DNA of 53,690 nucleotides from Bacteroidales bacterium (GTDB lineage Bacteria; Bacteroidota; Bacteroidia; Bacteroidales; UBA3824): positions 1-53,690 of the forward strand of contig JAFPYR010000026.1 of NCBI GenBank assembly GCA_017412115.1. The letters run 5' to 3'. The stretch's first letter is position 1, and the number at the start of each line of letters is the position of its first letter. Shown here piece after piece: positions 18,618-27,298 of this stretch. The notes under the pieces were generated by a model. That model saw only the letters and a list, made by a program, of their open reading frames with translations, ran no database searches and was not told the DNA's origin. Position numbers and translations under genes: made by a program.

Positions 18618-19709
18618 TTATTTTGCTCTGATTTTCAGTTTTTGACCGATTCTGAGCATTGATGTCCTTGAAATTCCGTTTAATTGACAAATTCTGTCTA
18701 CGGTTGTGTGTGTTGCGCGGGCAATATTAACCAAGACATCGCCTTGACGGACAGTCCAAACCTCGCAGTTTGATAGGTCTACGTTAGCATACGTGTTGTA
18801 TTTTCCTGCCGAAGGATTAGGGTCGATAACGTTAATTCTGTTTTTTGATCTGTCCATGTTTTCGTATGCGTGCGGCAAATCAGACATTGTAACTTCAAAA
18901 TTTCTATTAACTTGTCTTGTAGAATCCGCCAAAGAGTGCGAAAACAGCCATTCGTAGGTTTTGTCCATGTAAAAAAGTTTGGCAAGTGCGCTGTGACTGC
19001 CGCCTTTTAGCCATGTGTACATCAAAAGTGAATCGTTTTGAGCGGTTTCCAATTTTTCAACGATTGTTTTTGAGCAACTTATTCCAACACGTCTGTCTGC
19101 TGTGCCGTGGATTATCCAAAAAGGCAGTTTTCCGAGGTTTTGAATTTCTCCTTTGCCGGAACTTCCGCCGCAAAGTGCCATTGCTGCAGCAACTTTTTCA
19201 GGATACGTGGCGCAAAAATCAATTGTTCCGTAACCGCCGAGACTCATTCCCAAAACATAAATTCTGTTGGTGTCGATATTGTAATTCTCTTTGGTCCAGT
19301 CCATTATGTCAGAAATCTTTTTAGGATTCCATGCGCCGCCCGGATTTTGAGGTGCAATGATAACGGCATTAATATCACGACCCATTTGAATGGCGTTTAG
19401 ACAGCCGTAACGTCTTACCATGTACAAATCGCGTCCGCAAAGACTTGCTCCATGAAGAAAAACCACGAGCGGATATTTTTTTACCGTGTCAGAATCCGCG
19501 CATTTAATACTATCGCTTACTATATTAATAGTGTCGTTTTCTAAGTTTTTGAGAGTATCTTTGCCGATGTAATCGGGCGGAGTGCAGACCCAATAATTAT
19601 AGTTTTCGGGTAAAACATCACGTTTTGCCTCTAAAGTGTATTTTTGTGCAAATGCTTGATAACCAATTAACAATGTAAAAAAGAGCGTAAAAAATTTCAT
19701 CTTCTTCAA
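18618..19709 (-). CDS. Secreted alpha/beta-hydrolase (esterase-like) with C-terminal LysM domain
   Basis: Signal peptide to about residue 21 (ending QAFA). The hydrolase domain has the oxyanion motif FLHGAS, nucleophile elbow GMSLGGYG with S156, acid D205 in HGTADRR and H239 in GGSHS, a complete Ser-Asp-His triad as in polyhydroxybutyrate-depolymerase or feruloyl-esterase-like enzymes. Residues about 307-360 are a LysM module (VWTVRQGDVLVNIARATHTT ... RIGQKLKI), which binds peptidoglycan or chitin sugars. It is probably a periplasmic or wall-associated esterase. Substrate unknown. The gene starts two bases after the purE stop, so the two are almost certainly one transcript. MKFF at 19700 is an alternative start. 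Confidence 0.85.
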   Translation of the reverse strand: MKKMKFFTLFFTLLIGYQAFAQKYTLEAKRDVLPENYNYWVCTPPDYIGKDTLKNLENDTINIVSDSIKCADSDTVKKYPLVVFLHGASLCGRDLYMVRRYGCLNAIQMGRDINAVIIAPQNPGGAWNPKKISDIMDWTKENYNIDTNRIYVLGMSLGGYGTIDFCATYPEKVAAAMALCGGSSGKGEIQNLGKLPFWIIHGTADRRVGISCSKTIVEKLETAQNDSLLMYTWLKGGSHSALAKLFYMDKTYEWLFSHSLADSTRQVNRNFEVTMSDLPHAYENMDRSKNRINVIDPNPSAGKYNTYANVDLSNCEVWTVRQGDVLVNIARATHTTVDRICQLNGISRTSMLRIGQKLKIRAK

Positions 19710-19711
19710 AA

Positions 19712-20224
19712 TTAATTGGTTTTATAATCAAATTTTATTTTTGCTAAATCTTCGTTTGCTTTTGTGATTTTTTGTGCTAACGAGTTCTTGAAATTGCTGA
19801 TTTTTTCCTTGATTTTTTCGTCTGTTAATGCGAGAATTTGGCAGGCGAGAATTGCGGAATTTTTAGCAGCGTTGATTCCAACCGTTGCTACGGGTATGCC
19901 GGGAGGCATTTGAATGATTGAAAGTATAGAATCCCAACCGTCCATGCTCATTGAGGCTTTGATTGGAACGCCTATAACGGGCAAAGTTGTAGAGGCTGCA
20001 ATAACGCCCGGAAGATGTGCGGCTCCTCCGGCTGCTGCAATTATAACTTTAATGCCTTTTTGAGCGGCATTTTCGGCAAATTCTGCCACTAATTTAGGAG
20101 TTCTATGCGCAGATAACGCATTGATTTCAAAGGGAATCTGCATATCGTTAAGAAATTGTGCAGCCTCTTGCATTACGGGCATGTCAGAGGTACTTCCCAT
20201 GATAATACTTACTAAAGGTGTCAT
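19712..20224 (-). CDS. purE: N5-carboxyaminoimidazole ribonucleotide mutase
   Basis: Class I PurE, converting N5-CAIR to CAIR in purine synthesis. Motifs: IIMGSTSDMPVM, the SAHRTP loop, AAAGGAAHLPGVIAA, and MPPGIPVATVGINAAKNSA. Length 170 is normal. It is followed two bases later by the LysM-esterase gene and is divergent from hpt, another purine gene, with the two promoters almost overlapping (20255-20272). Confidence 0.95.
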   Translation of the reverse strand: MTPLVSIIMGSTSDMPVMQEAAQFLNDMQIPFEINALSAHRTPKLVAEFAENAAQKGIKVIIAAAGGAAHLPGVIAASTTLPVIGVPIKASMSMDGWDSILSIIQMPPGIPVATVGINAAKNSAILACQILALTDEKIKEKISNFKNSLAQKITKANEDLAKIKFDYKTN

Positions 20225-20254
20225 TTTTTATAATAATTTTTTATTGTATTTGCC

Positions 20255-20262
20255 TAAAATTA
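20255..20262 (-). promoter_or_regulatory. Possible -7 box of purE
   Basis: TAATTTTA on the minus strand, one mismatch from TAnnTTTG, 31 bases before the purE ATG. It sits two bases from the divergent hpt box. Confidence 0.35.
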
Positions 20263-20264
20263 TT

Positions 20265-20272
20265 TAACTTTG
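20265..20272 (+). promoter_or_regulatory. -7 promoter box of hpt-mtgA
   Basis: TAACTTTG, with TTG at 20244-20246 as a possible -33 element. It overlaps the longer open frame starting at 20270 and therefore supports the start at 20312. Confidence 0.65.
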
Positions 20273-20311
20273 CGCTGTCTTTTTATTTTAATCACAAACG
20301 CAATAAGCAAA

Positions 20312-20851
20312 ATGATGAATGAAATAGCCGTCAAAGATAAGAAATTTTCTGTAAGTATCAGCGAAAATGAGATAAAAAAAACTGTTAAAAATTTAGCTGA
20401 CAGAATAAATGCTGATTATAGCGGAAAAGAAATATTTTTTATCGGGGTTTTGAACGGGGTTTTTATGTTTGCCTCCGACCTTATGAAAAACATTAAAGTA
20501 CCGTGTACGATACAATTTGTAAAAGTTGCTTCTTATCAAGGAACGACTTCAACGGGCGTTGTTAAGGAATTAATCGGTCTTAACGCTGATATTTCGGGCA
20601 AGGACGTTGTTATAATCGAGGATATTGTGGACACCGGTTTTACAATGAAATCCATTTTAGGGCAATTGAAAGAGAAAAATCCTGCAAGTATCAAAATTGC
20701 AAGTCTTATTTTCAAACCGGAGAGTTTCAGAGAGGATTTCAAAGTCGATTATATCGGATTTAGTATTCCTAACGATTTTATTTTGGGTTACGGTCTTGAT
20801 TATGACGGTTACGGAAGAAATTTGCCTGAAATTTATACGATAGTCAAATAA
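20312..20851 (+). CDS. hpt: Hypoxanthine phosphoribosyltransferase
   Basis: Salvages hypoxanthine (and often guanine) with PRPP to IMP/GMP. The PRPP loop VVIIEDIVDTG, the LNGVFMFASDLM region and the C-terminal IGFSIPNDFILGYGLDYDGYGRN are family signatures. I start it at ATG 20312 (MMNEIAV), giving 179 residues, because the longer frame begins inside the promoter. The stop overlaps the mtgA start by one base. Confidence 0.93.
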   Translation: MMNEIAVKDKKFSVSISENEIKKTVKNLADRINADYSGKEIFFIGVLNGVFMFASDLMKNIKVPCTIQFVKVASYQGTTSTGVVKELIGLNADISGKDVVIIEDIVDTGFTMKSILGQLKEKNPASIKIASLIFKPESFREDFKVDYIGFSIPNDFILGYGLDYDGYGRNLPEIYTIVK

Positions 20852-21546
20852 TGGAAAAACCTCTTAAAAAGAAGATTTTCAGCTTTTTAAAAATTTTCTT
20901 TTTATGCTTTGCCGTTGCGGTTTTTATCTGGCCGGTATATTTTGTAATACTTTATAAATTTGTACCGGTATATTATACTCCGCTTATGTTGCAAAGGTTT
21001 TTTGAGGACGGAAATTTCAAAATGCCTGAAAAAACATGGGTAAGTTTTGAGAAAATTTCCCCTGATATGTCTCGTGCCGTAATTTCTTCTGAGGATAATC
21101 TTTTCCTAAAACACGGCGGTTTTTCTATGGCTAATATTAAAAAAGCTATTGAAGACCATCGAAAAGGGAAAAAACTTCGCGGGGGCAGCACGATAAGTCA
21201 GCAGTGTGCCAAAAATGTTTTTTGGTTTCCGATAAGGAGTTATTTTCGCAAAGCCCACGAAGCATATTTAACGGTTTTAATAGAATTTATTTGGGGTAAA
21301 AAACGGATAATGGAGGTTTATCTTAACGTTATCGAAACCGGCGATGGTGTTTACGGAGTGGAAAAAGCCGCCGAAAAGTTTTTTTTAGTTAAGGCGGAAA
21401 AACTTTCTAAAGCACAATGCGCCTTGATAGCGGCTTGTTTGCCGAATCCGAGAATTTATCACGTTGATCGTCCCTCTAATTATACGAAAAACCGTCAGTC
21501 AAAAATTTTGGAATTAATGCCTAAAATGGGCAATTTGGAATTTTGA
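20851..21546 (+). CDS. mtgA: Monofunctional biosynthetic peptidoglycan transglycosylase
   Basis: Glycosyltransferase family 51 enzyme that polymerises lipid II into glycan strands. One N-terminal membrane anchor (about residues 13-36). Catalytic motif 1 SSEDNLFLKHGGF with E81, motif 2 RGGSTISQQCAKN, and the later KRIMEVYLNVIETGDGVYGVE. There is no transpeptidase domain, so it is the monofunctional type, of normal length (231). Starts on the last base of hpt (TAATG), one operon. Confidence 0.93.
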   Translation: MEKPLKKKIFSFLKIFFLCFAVAVFIWPVYFVILYKFVPVYYTPLMLQRFFEDGNFKMPEKTWVSFEKISPDMSRAVISSEDNLFLKHGGFSMANIKKAIEDHRKGKKLRGGSTISQQCAKNVFWFPIRSYFRKAHEAYLTVLIEFIWGKKRIMEVYLNVIETGDGVYGVEKAAEKFFLVKAEKLSKAQCALIAACLPNPRIYHVDRPSNYTKNRQSKILELMPKMGNLEF

Positions 21547-21565
21547 AAAACGGAAAAAAAATTTA

Positions 21566-21573
21566 TAAATTTG
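21566..21573 (+). promoter_or_regulatory. -7 promoter box of adk
   Basis: TAAATTTG with TTTG at 21542-21545, 20 bases upstream, a good -33/-7 pair. It lies within an open frame beginning at 21543, supporting the start at 21609. Confidence 0.7.
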
Positions 21574-21608
21574 CAGTAAAAAATTTATTAAAAAAATTAT
21601 ATACAAAA

Positions 21609-22184
21609 ATGTTAAACATAGCAATCTTTGGAGCCCCCGGCGTGGGCAAAGGCACTCAATCTGCTTTGATTGAGAAAAAATACAACCTCGTACATATTTC
21701 TACGGGCGATATTTTAAGGGAAGAAACCTCTAAAGGTACTGAACTCGGCATCAAAGCCAAAGCTTATATGGAAAAAGGTCAGTTGATTCCCGATGAATTG
21801 ATTATCAATATGTTGGAAAAGAAAGTTGATGAAAACATCAACGCTGAAGGCATTCTTTACGACGGATTTCCCCGTACCGTAAAACAGGCTGAAGCTCTTG
21901 ATGAAATGTTTGAGAAAAAAGGTCTTAAACTTGATACTTTCCTTTGCCTTAATGCAGACCATGACACATTGGTAGCACGTCTTTTGAACCGTGCAAAAGA
22001 TTCAGGTCGTGCTGACGATGCCGATGTTAATGTTATAGAAAACCGTATAAAAGTTTACAACGAGCAGACTTTGCCTGTTGCCGACTATTACAGAAAGCAG
22101 AATAAAGCCGTAGAAATCAACGGTATAGGCGAAATCAATGATATTTTCAATTTGATTTGCTCTGCTATCGACAGCGTAAAATAA
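21609..22184 (+). CDS. adk: Adenylate kinase
   Basis: Interconverts ATP+AMP and 2 ADP. P-loop GAPGVGKGT near the N-terminus, AMP-binding STGDILRE, and DGFPRTVKQAE. The LID is short (LNRAKDSGRADD), the form without a zinc site. Start MLNIAIFGAPG at 21609 gives 191 residues, the usual length; the upstream in-frame region is promoter. A hairpin terminator follows. Confidence 0.95.
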   Translation: MLNIAIFGAPGVGKGTQSALIEKKYNLVHISTGDILREETSKGTELGIKAKAYMEKGQLIPDELIINMLEKKVDENINAEGILYDGFPRTVKQAEALDEMFEKKGLKLDTFLCLNADHDTLVARLLNRAKDSGRADDADVNVIENRIKVYNEQTLPVADYYRKQNKAVEINGIGEINDIFNLICSAIDSVK

Positions 22185-22224
22185 TTTTTTTTTAGTACGT
22201 TATAGATAGAAAAAAATAATTTGT

Positions 22225-22288
22225 GGCGGCAGGATATGTAATTTTTTTTTAGAAAAAAGAATTGCATATTTTGCCGCCGTTGTTTTTT
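22225..22288 (+). terminator. Hairpin terminator after adk
   Basis: GGCGGCAGGATATGTAAT pairs with ATTGCATATTTTGCCGCC across an A/T loop, with one or two mismatches, then a run of T at 22283-22289. The remaining spacer (22185-22224) shows nothing else. Confidence 0.65.
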
Positions 22289-22303
22289 TAAAGAAGAAAA
22301 ATT

Positions 22304-23035
22304 ATGAGGGTAGTTATAACAGAGTCTACGGATAAGGAAAACGGGAAGATTCCGCTTGAAGAGGTTTCTTTATTGTTGGAAACTTATGCTAAGAAAGACG
22401 ATTTTTGGATTTTGCCCGAGGCCTTTGATACGGGTTGGAATATTGACGGGACAACTAAAATTTCCGGCGAAAAGGTTTTGGATTTTATGAAACAAAGCGT
22501 TTTGAAATACAAAATTTCTATTTGCGGCAGTTTTTATTTGGAGATTGACGGAAAATTTTTCAACCGTTTTTACGTTGTAACAAAGGACGGCCGAAATTAT
22601 TTTGTGGACAAAAGGCATTTGTTCGGAGTTTTTGAAAAAACTTCTGTTGAGCCGGGCAAGGAAATTTTGAATTTTGAAATCTCCGACATAATTTTCAGAG
22701 CCGTAATCTGTTATGACTTAAGATTTCCTGTTTGGTGTCGTCAAAACGACAAACAAAAACCTTACGATGCGCTTATTTGCGTTTCGCAGTGGCCGAAGGT
22801 CAGGGAATTTGACAGAGATTTATTGCTTGGCGCACGGGCTTTGGAAAACGTTTCTTTTGCGATAAATTCCAATGCGTTAGGCGGCTCAAAAATATTTTCA
22901 GCTGAGGGAAAACTCCTTGCTAAAATGCCGGAAGGTCAAAGAGTTATGTTTTATGATTTGGACAAACAACAACTTTCTGAATACAGAAAGCACAAAAAAT
23001 ATTTATCAGATGCAGATGATTTTCAGATTTTCTAA
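22304..23035 (+). CDS. Carbon-nitrogen hydrolase, omega-amidase-like (nitrilase superfamily)
   Basis: Glu-Lys-Cys triad visible: E39 in LPEAFDTGW, K103 in DKRHLF, C136 in ICYDLRFPVW. The layout and 243-residue length match the YafV/omega-amidase group, which hydrolyses alpha-ketoglutaramate or ketosuccinamate, a metabolite repair task. The substrate assignment is family-based inference. Its last 26 bases overlap the start of the ankyrin-repeat gene. Confidence 0.85.
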   Translation: MRVVITESTDKENGKIPLEEVSLLLETYAKKDDFWILPEAFDTGWNIDGTTKISGEKVLDFMKQSVLKYKISICGSFYLEIDGKFFNRFYVVTKDGRNYFVDKRHLFGVFEKTSVEPGKEILNFEISDIIFRAVICYDLRFPVWCRQNDKQKPYDALICVSQWPKVREFDRDLLLGARALENVSFAINSNALGGSKIFSAEGKLLAKMPEGQRVMFYDLDKQQLSEYRKHKKYLSDADDFQIF

Positions 23036-24374
23036 AATATTGATGTTTTTTTCTGTGTTTATGCTTTTTTCTTTTAAAAGTTTTTCGCAGGAAAATCCGT
23101 TGGTTTATAGTGTTCAACAGAATGATGTTGAGCAAGTTAAGCATTATTTGAACCGTTCTTGGGATCCGAATGTTTTTGATAACAGCGGTTATACGGCTTT
23201 GATGTATGCCGCCGACATCGGTAACGAGCAGATTATCAAGCTTTTGATGGAAAACGGCGCAAATCCTAACTTGAATCCTCTTTTTGACAGCGAGCCGCCT
23301 GCTCTTCATGCTTCGGTTTTGAGAAATATGCCGAAAATTGCGGATTTGCTTTTACTTTATGACATTACGAACGTTAATTTTGAGGACGAAAATCACAAAA
23401 CGGCTTTGTATTATGCCGTTAAATTCGGTTTTTTGGAATGTGCCGAAGTTTTGATTTTTCACGGTGCTGACATCAATAAAGGTTCTGCTCAGGCTACACC
23501 TTTGCAAACGGCTGCATACGAGGGCGATACGGCAACCTTAAAAATGCTTTTGTCGAAAGGTGCCGATATTAACAAAGTTTTTCAAAATCATACGGCACTT
23601 TCGGTTGCTATCAGCAGAAAAAATATTGAAGTCGTGAAAATTCTTGTTGCTGCCGGTGCTGACACTAAACTTTGCAGTCCCTTGGTTTATGCCGCTGCAT
23701 ATTCCGACGATAAAACGTTGGAATATCTTAAAGATTTGGGTTTTGATTTGTCGCAACGAGAAGAAAAATACGGTTATTCGTTGAAAGATGTCAGCACTTT
23801 TACTGACAATTCCAAATGCCGTAGAGAGTTGGAAAAACTTGGCGTGAAATCTTATAAACCGTTTATTATCAAGCGGTTTTCGCTTTCAGAGTTTAACGAA
23901 TTTGCAAAACACGAGGCAAGAGTCGGACTCAATCTCGGCGTGCATGAAAACAAAACCAAAACGGCTCTTTATGTTGGATTTTCTTTCCGTCCCGAATATA
24001 TGCGCTGTCTTGAAAAAATTCGTGATAATTATTATTATCAGTTGAGAGAGAAACTTACGTTTTTTCATTTAATATTGGAAAAACGATTCCCGATTTTTTC
24101 AGGGCTTAAAGGCGAATTCGGTTTCAATTTGGCGTATCAATTTGCTTTTTGTAATGGAAAATTTGACGGTGCCGTTGATATGAAACCTCAGAGGCAAAAC
24201 TTTCATTCGCCTATAATCGGAATGTATTTGCGGGGCAGATATATCGGATTATCAAGCGGTTATAAGTTTTATAATTATCAAAATGCAATTCAACCTCCTA
24301 AGAATATTTATTATCTTTCTTTTGATTTTTATCTTCCCAGAAGGTTGAAAGGTTATAAGGATTTCAAATTGTAA
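23010..24374 (+). CDS. Exported ankyrin-repeat protein with C-terminal beta-barrel-like domain
   Basis: Signal peptide (FRFSKILMFFSVFMLFSF, cleaved near FSQ). Residues about 25-245 hold about six ankyrin repeats, with typical units such as GYTALMYAADIGNEQIIKLL, TALYYAVKFGFLECAEVL and ATPLQTAAYEGDTATLKMLL. The last about 150 residues (ARVGLNLGVHENK, YVGFSFRPEYMRC, KRFPIFSGLKGEFGFNLAYQ, YLSFDFYLPRRLKG) alternate aromatic and polar residues as an outer-membrane barrel does. So it may be an outer-membrane protein displaying ankyrin repeats into the periplasm. I start it at ATG 23010; the longer frame would lie deep inside the amidase gene. Function unknown. Confidence 0.8.
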   Translation: MQMIFRFSKILMFFSVFMLFSFKSFSQENPLVYSVQQNDVEQVKHYLNRSWDPNVFDNSGYTALMYAADIGNEQIIKLLMENGANPNLNPLFDSEPPALHASVLRNMPKIADLLLLYDITNVNFEDENHKTALYYAVKFGFLECAEVLIFHGADINKGSAQATPLQTAAYEGDTATLKMLLSKGADINKVFQNHTALSVAISRKNIEVVKILVAAGADTKLCSPLVYAAAYSDDKTLEYLKDLGFDLSQREEKYGYSLKDVSTFTDNSKCRRELEKLGVKSYKPFIIKRFSLSEFNEFAKHEARVGLNLGVHENKTKTALYVGFSFRPEYMRCLEKIRDNYYYQLREKLTFFHLILEKRFPIFSGLKGEFGFNLAYQFAFCNGKFDGAVDMKPQRQNFHSPIIGMYLRGRYIGLSSGYKFYNYQNAIQPPKNIYYLSFDFYLPRRLKGYKDFKL

Positions 24375-24377
24375 ATT

Positions 24378-24833
24378 TTAAATGATTACAAAATGTTCTT
24401 GGTCGGTAACTTTGCCGCAGTAAAAACATCTCAGAGCCGGCGGACATTGTGAGATAACATCAAATTTTGTCTGCATCGGTTCTGAATTTGTTATACATTT
24501 TGGATTCATACACTTGCAGATACCTTTTATTGTTTGCGGAAGTTCTACGGAACTTTTTTCCACCACTTCGTAATTTTTTATGATGTTAAGATTGGCATTA
24601 GGGGCAATCAAAGCAATTTTGTTGATTTCGCTGTCTTGAAAAAACTTGTCCGAAACTTTTATAATCGCTTTTTTGCCGAGTTTTTTACTGTCCAAATTTG
24701 TTCCGAAAGTTACTTGATTATCAACACTTTCAAGATTTAGAATTTTAATAACTTTGAACAAATCCTTTGCCGGTATATGATCGATTACTGTGCCGTCTTT
24801 TATCGCACTGACTTTCAATTCTGATTTATCCAT
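24378..24833 (-). CDS. pyrI: Aspartate carbamoyltransferase regulatory subunit
   Basis: Allosteric subunit of ATCase. N-terminal nucleotide-binding domain (KVSAIKDGTVIDHIPA) and C-terminal zinc domain with CMNPKC and CFYC cysteine pairs. 151 residues, normal. Lies 37 bases after pyrB and ends three bases from the convergent ankyrin gene. Confidence 0.95.
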   Translation of the reverse strand: MDKSELKVSAIKDGTVIDHIPAKDLFKVIKILNLESVDNQVTFGTNLDSKKLGKKAIIKVSDKFFQDSEINKIALIAPNANLNIIKNYEVVEKSSVELPQTIKGICKCMNPKCITNSEPMQTKFDVISQCPPALRCFYCGKVTDQEHFVII

Positions 24834-24870
24834 TTTTTATAAAAAAAAATTATGAATTAGACTTCAATTT

Positions 24871-25782
24871 TTATTTTTTAAGACCTAAAACGTACGAAAT
24901 CACCGCTTGACGGGCAAAAACTCCGTTCAAAGCCTGTTCAAAATAATATGCTTTCGGATTTGAATCCACTTCTTGCGGAATTTCGTTGATTCTCGGTAGC
25001 GGGTGAAGAATTTTCATCGTTGATTTGGTGTTCTCTAACATCAAATTGTGCAAAATGTACAAGTCTTTGGTTTTTTCGTATTCCATCAAATCTTGAAATC
25101 TTTCCCTTTGAACTCTGGTCATGTAAATGATGTCAGCTTGAGAGAGTATGTCAGTGAATTGTTCGTGTTCGTAATATTTAACTTTCTTTTTGTCAAGGAA
25201 TTCCAAATATTCTTGAGGCATTCTGAGTTTTGGGTGGGAGATGAAGTGGAAGGTCGGATTGAACGGCGACATGGCCTGAACTAAAGAATGTACCGTGCGT
25301 CCGTATTTCAAATCGCCGACCATGAAAATATTGATATTTTCCAAACGCCCTTGAGTTTTCTTGATGGAATACATATCCAAAAGTGTTTGAGTCGGATGTT
25401 GATGCGCTCCGTCGCCGGCATTGATGACAGGAACCGTTGCAACCTCGCTTGCGTATCTTGAACTTCCTTCCAAGGGATGCCGCATTACGATTAAATCGCA
25501 ATAATTTGATACTATCCTGATCGTGTCTTTTAATGTTTCGCCTTTGGAAACGCTTGAAATGTTGGGGTCTGAAAAACCGATTACTCGGCCGCCCATACGG
25601 TTGATTGCGCTTTCAAAAGACAGACGCGTTCTTGTGGAGGGTTCAAAAAACAATGTTGCAACCACTTTTCCGTCAAGAAGATGCGGACAAGGAGTTTTTT
25701 CAAACTCCTCTGCTATTTCCAATATTCTGATAATTTCTTCCGTAGAAAAATCAGTAACGGATATTAGACTTTTTTGTTCCAT
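24871..25782 (-). CDS. pyrB: Aspartate carbamoyltransferase catalytic subunit
   Basis: Condenses aspartate and carbamoyl phosphate in pyrimidine synthesis. Carbamoyl-phosphate loop STRTR (residues 49-53), [19 protein letters not shown], and HPLPRINEI near the end. 303 residues, complete. First of the pyrBI pair, with a promoter box at 25857-25864 and a leader of about 70 bases in which I see no attenuator. Confidence 0.96.
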   Translation of the reverse strand: MEQKSLISVTDFSTEEIIRILEIAEEFEKTPCPHLLDGKVVATLFFEPSTRTRLSFESAINRMGGRVIGFSDPNISSVSKGETLKDTIRIVSNYCDLIVMRHPLEGSSRYASEVATVPVINAGDGAHQHPTQTLLDMYSIKKTQGRLENINIFMVGDLKYGRTVHSLVQAMSPFNPTFHFISHPKLRMPQEYLEFLDKKKVKYYEHEQFTDILSQADIIYMTRVQRERFQDLMEYEKTKDLYILHNLMLENTKSTMKILHPLPRINEIPQEVDSNPKAYYFEQALNGVFARQAVISYVLGLKK

Positions 25783-25856
25783 TTAACTTTAAAAAAAATT
25801 ATAGTGTTGAAAATCAAAAAGTAATTTTTACATTACAAAAACCTTTTTAGTTTTAG

Positions 25857-25864
25857 CAAAATTA
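25857..25864 (-). promoter_or_regulatory. -7 promoter box of pyrBI
   Basis: TAATTTTG on the minus strand, 74 bases before the pyrB ATG. The 193-base divergent spacer (25783-25975) also carries the Nudix gene promoter; nothing else is evident there. Confidence 0.6.
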
Positions 25865-25937
25865 AATAATTTCAACAATATTGCTGCAATTTCTGTTGAA
25901 AAAAATAGTTAAAATTAATTTCTTGTCGTTTTTTTTT

Positions 25938-25945
25938 TAATTTTG
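25938..25945 (+). promoter_or_regulatory. -7 promoter box of Nudix-family gene
   Basis: TAATTTTG after a T-run, 30 bases before the TTG start codon at 25976. Confidence 0.6.
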
Positions 25946-25975
25946 CAGTCGTTGTAGAATTTAAAAAAACGTATT

Positions 25976-26617
25976 TTGGAAACATATTTAAATGAACCGA
26001 AGTATTTAGTATCAGTTGATTGCGTGATATTCGGTTATGAAGATCAGGAATTGAAAATACTTTTGTGTCCCAGACTTGTGGCTCCTAATTACGGACGTTG
26101 GTCCCTAATGGGCGGTTTTTTGAAGCCGGACGAATCTTTGGAGCAGGCAGCTGTAAGAGTATTAAAAACAACTGTCGGCTTAGAAAATATATATATGCAG
26201 CAGGTCAGAGCATTTTCCGAGCCTGATAGGGACAGCGGCGGAAGAGTTATCAGTCAGGCATTTTTTGCATTGATTAGGATTTCCGAACAGGATAAAAACT
26301 TGGTTAGAGAAAAAGGCGGTCATTGGTGGGAGATTTCAAAACTTCCCGAAATGATTTTTGACCATTCAGAGATGATAAAAGCTTCGTTGGAAAAGCTTCA
26401 GTCAGTAGCGTTTACGGATTTAATCGGACATGAACTCCTGCCCGAAAAATTTACGCTTTCTCAACTTCAAAGACTTTACAGTGCGATTTTCTTTAAGGAG
26501 TTTGACTCTGCTAATTTCAGGAAAAAAGTCCTTTCAACGGGAAAATTAGTCCGTTTGGACGAAAAAGAAACCTTGAGCAGTAAAAAAGGTGCATATTATT
26601 ACAAATTTTTAAGTTAA
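25976..26617 (+). CDS. Nudix-like transcription regulator (NrtR/AraR-type layout)
   Basis: N-terminal Nudix fold (about 1-140) and C-terminal winged-helix (about 150-213, FTLSQLQRLYSAIFFKEFDS ... FRKKVLSTGKLV). The Nudix box at residues 47-69 keeps G47, E53, R61 and G68, but the catalytic glutamates expected at 62, 65 and 66 are V, T and T, so hydrolysis is unlikely and the domain probably only senses a ligand. This is the known pattern of NrtR-related regulators in Bacteroidetes. The start is TTG at 25976: no ATG or GTG lies between the upstream stop (TAG 25955) and the conserved YLVSVDCVIFG. Its ligand and operator are unknown; the rhomboid gene follows six bases later. Confidence 0.8.
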   Translation: METYLNEPKYLVSVDCVIFGYEDQELKILLCPRLVAPNYGRWSLMGGFLKPDESLEQAAVRVLKTTVGLENIYMQQVRAFSEPDRDSGGRVISQAFFALIRISEQDKNLVREKGGHWWEISKLPEMIFDHSEMIKASLEKLQSVAFTDLIGHELLPEKFTLSQLQRLYSAIFFKEFDSANFRKKVLSTGKLVRLDEKETLSSKKGAYYYKFLS

Positions 26618-26623
26618 TAGAAT

Positions 26624-27283
26624 ATGGTTTCTTTCACGACACTTATTATAATAGTAACTTGCGTTATCTCGGTAGCCGCTTTTGAAGGAGATTCTCTTTT
26701 TCCTGAGAGTTTGCGCCGTCCGGAGTGGACAGACAAATTGAAATTCAACGCATACGCCGTTTGGCACGGAAAACAATATTACAGAGTTTTATCATACGGT
26801 TTTGTTCATGGTGGAATGTGGCATTTGGTTTTTAATATGCTGACATTGTATTTTTTCGGACCGTATGTTGAAAGTTGCTTTTTAGTAATTGCGCCAAGTG
26901 AAATTTTAGGCAAAATTTTGTATTTGCTGTTTTATATTTCGGCTTTGGCTGTGAGCACTTCGGTTGATTTGGCAAAACAAAAAGATAATGCTTATTTCAA
27001 TGCCGTAGGTGCTTCTGGTGCGGTTTCAGCGGTTTTGTTTGCCTCTATTTTGTTTAATCCGAGATTGCCTGTGGCTTTTATGTTTATACCGATACCTATT
27101 CCGGGATGGATTTTCGGAATTTTGTATTTGGTTTACTGTTATGTCATGGCTAAAAAAAATATTGACAATATAGGTCATACTGCGCATTTGATGGGTGCAG
27201 TTTACGGATTGATTTTTCCGATATTGATTGAACCGCGGGTTTTTAACGTGTTTTTGAAAAATCTGCCTTTTTTTGCTAACTAA
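26624..27283 (+). CDS. Rhomboid-family intramembrane serine protease
   Basis: Six or so membrane segments. Catalytic dyad: S131 in GASGA and H188 in HTAHLMGA, with the loop motif HGGMWHLVFNM (residues 62-72), as in GlpG-type rhomboids. 219 residues. It cleaves transmembrane proteins within the bilayer; the substrate is not predictable. Lies between the Nudix regulator and the class IV aminotransferase homologue, with short gaps, likely one transcript. Confidence 0.88.
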   Translation: MVSFTTLIIIVTCVISVAAFEGDSLFPESLRRPEWTDKLKFNAYAVWHGKQYYRVLSYGFVHGGMWHLVFNMLTLYFFGPYVESCFLVIAPSEILGKILYLLFYISALAVSTSVDLAKQKDNAYFNAVGASGAVSAVLFASILFNPRLPVAFMFIPIPIPGWIFGILYLVYCYVMAKKNIDNIGHTAHLMGAVYGLIFPILIEPRVFNVFLKNLPFFAN

Positions 27284-27298
27284 AAATAATAAAAAAAT

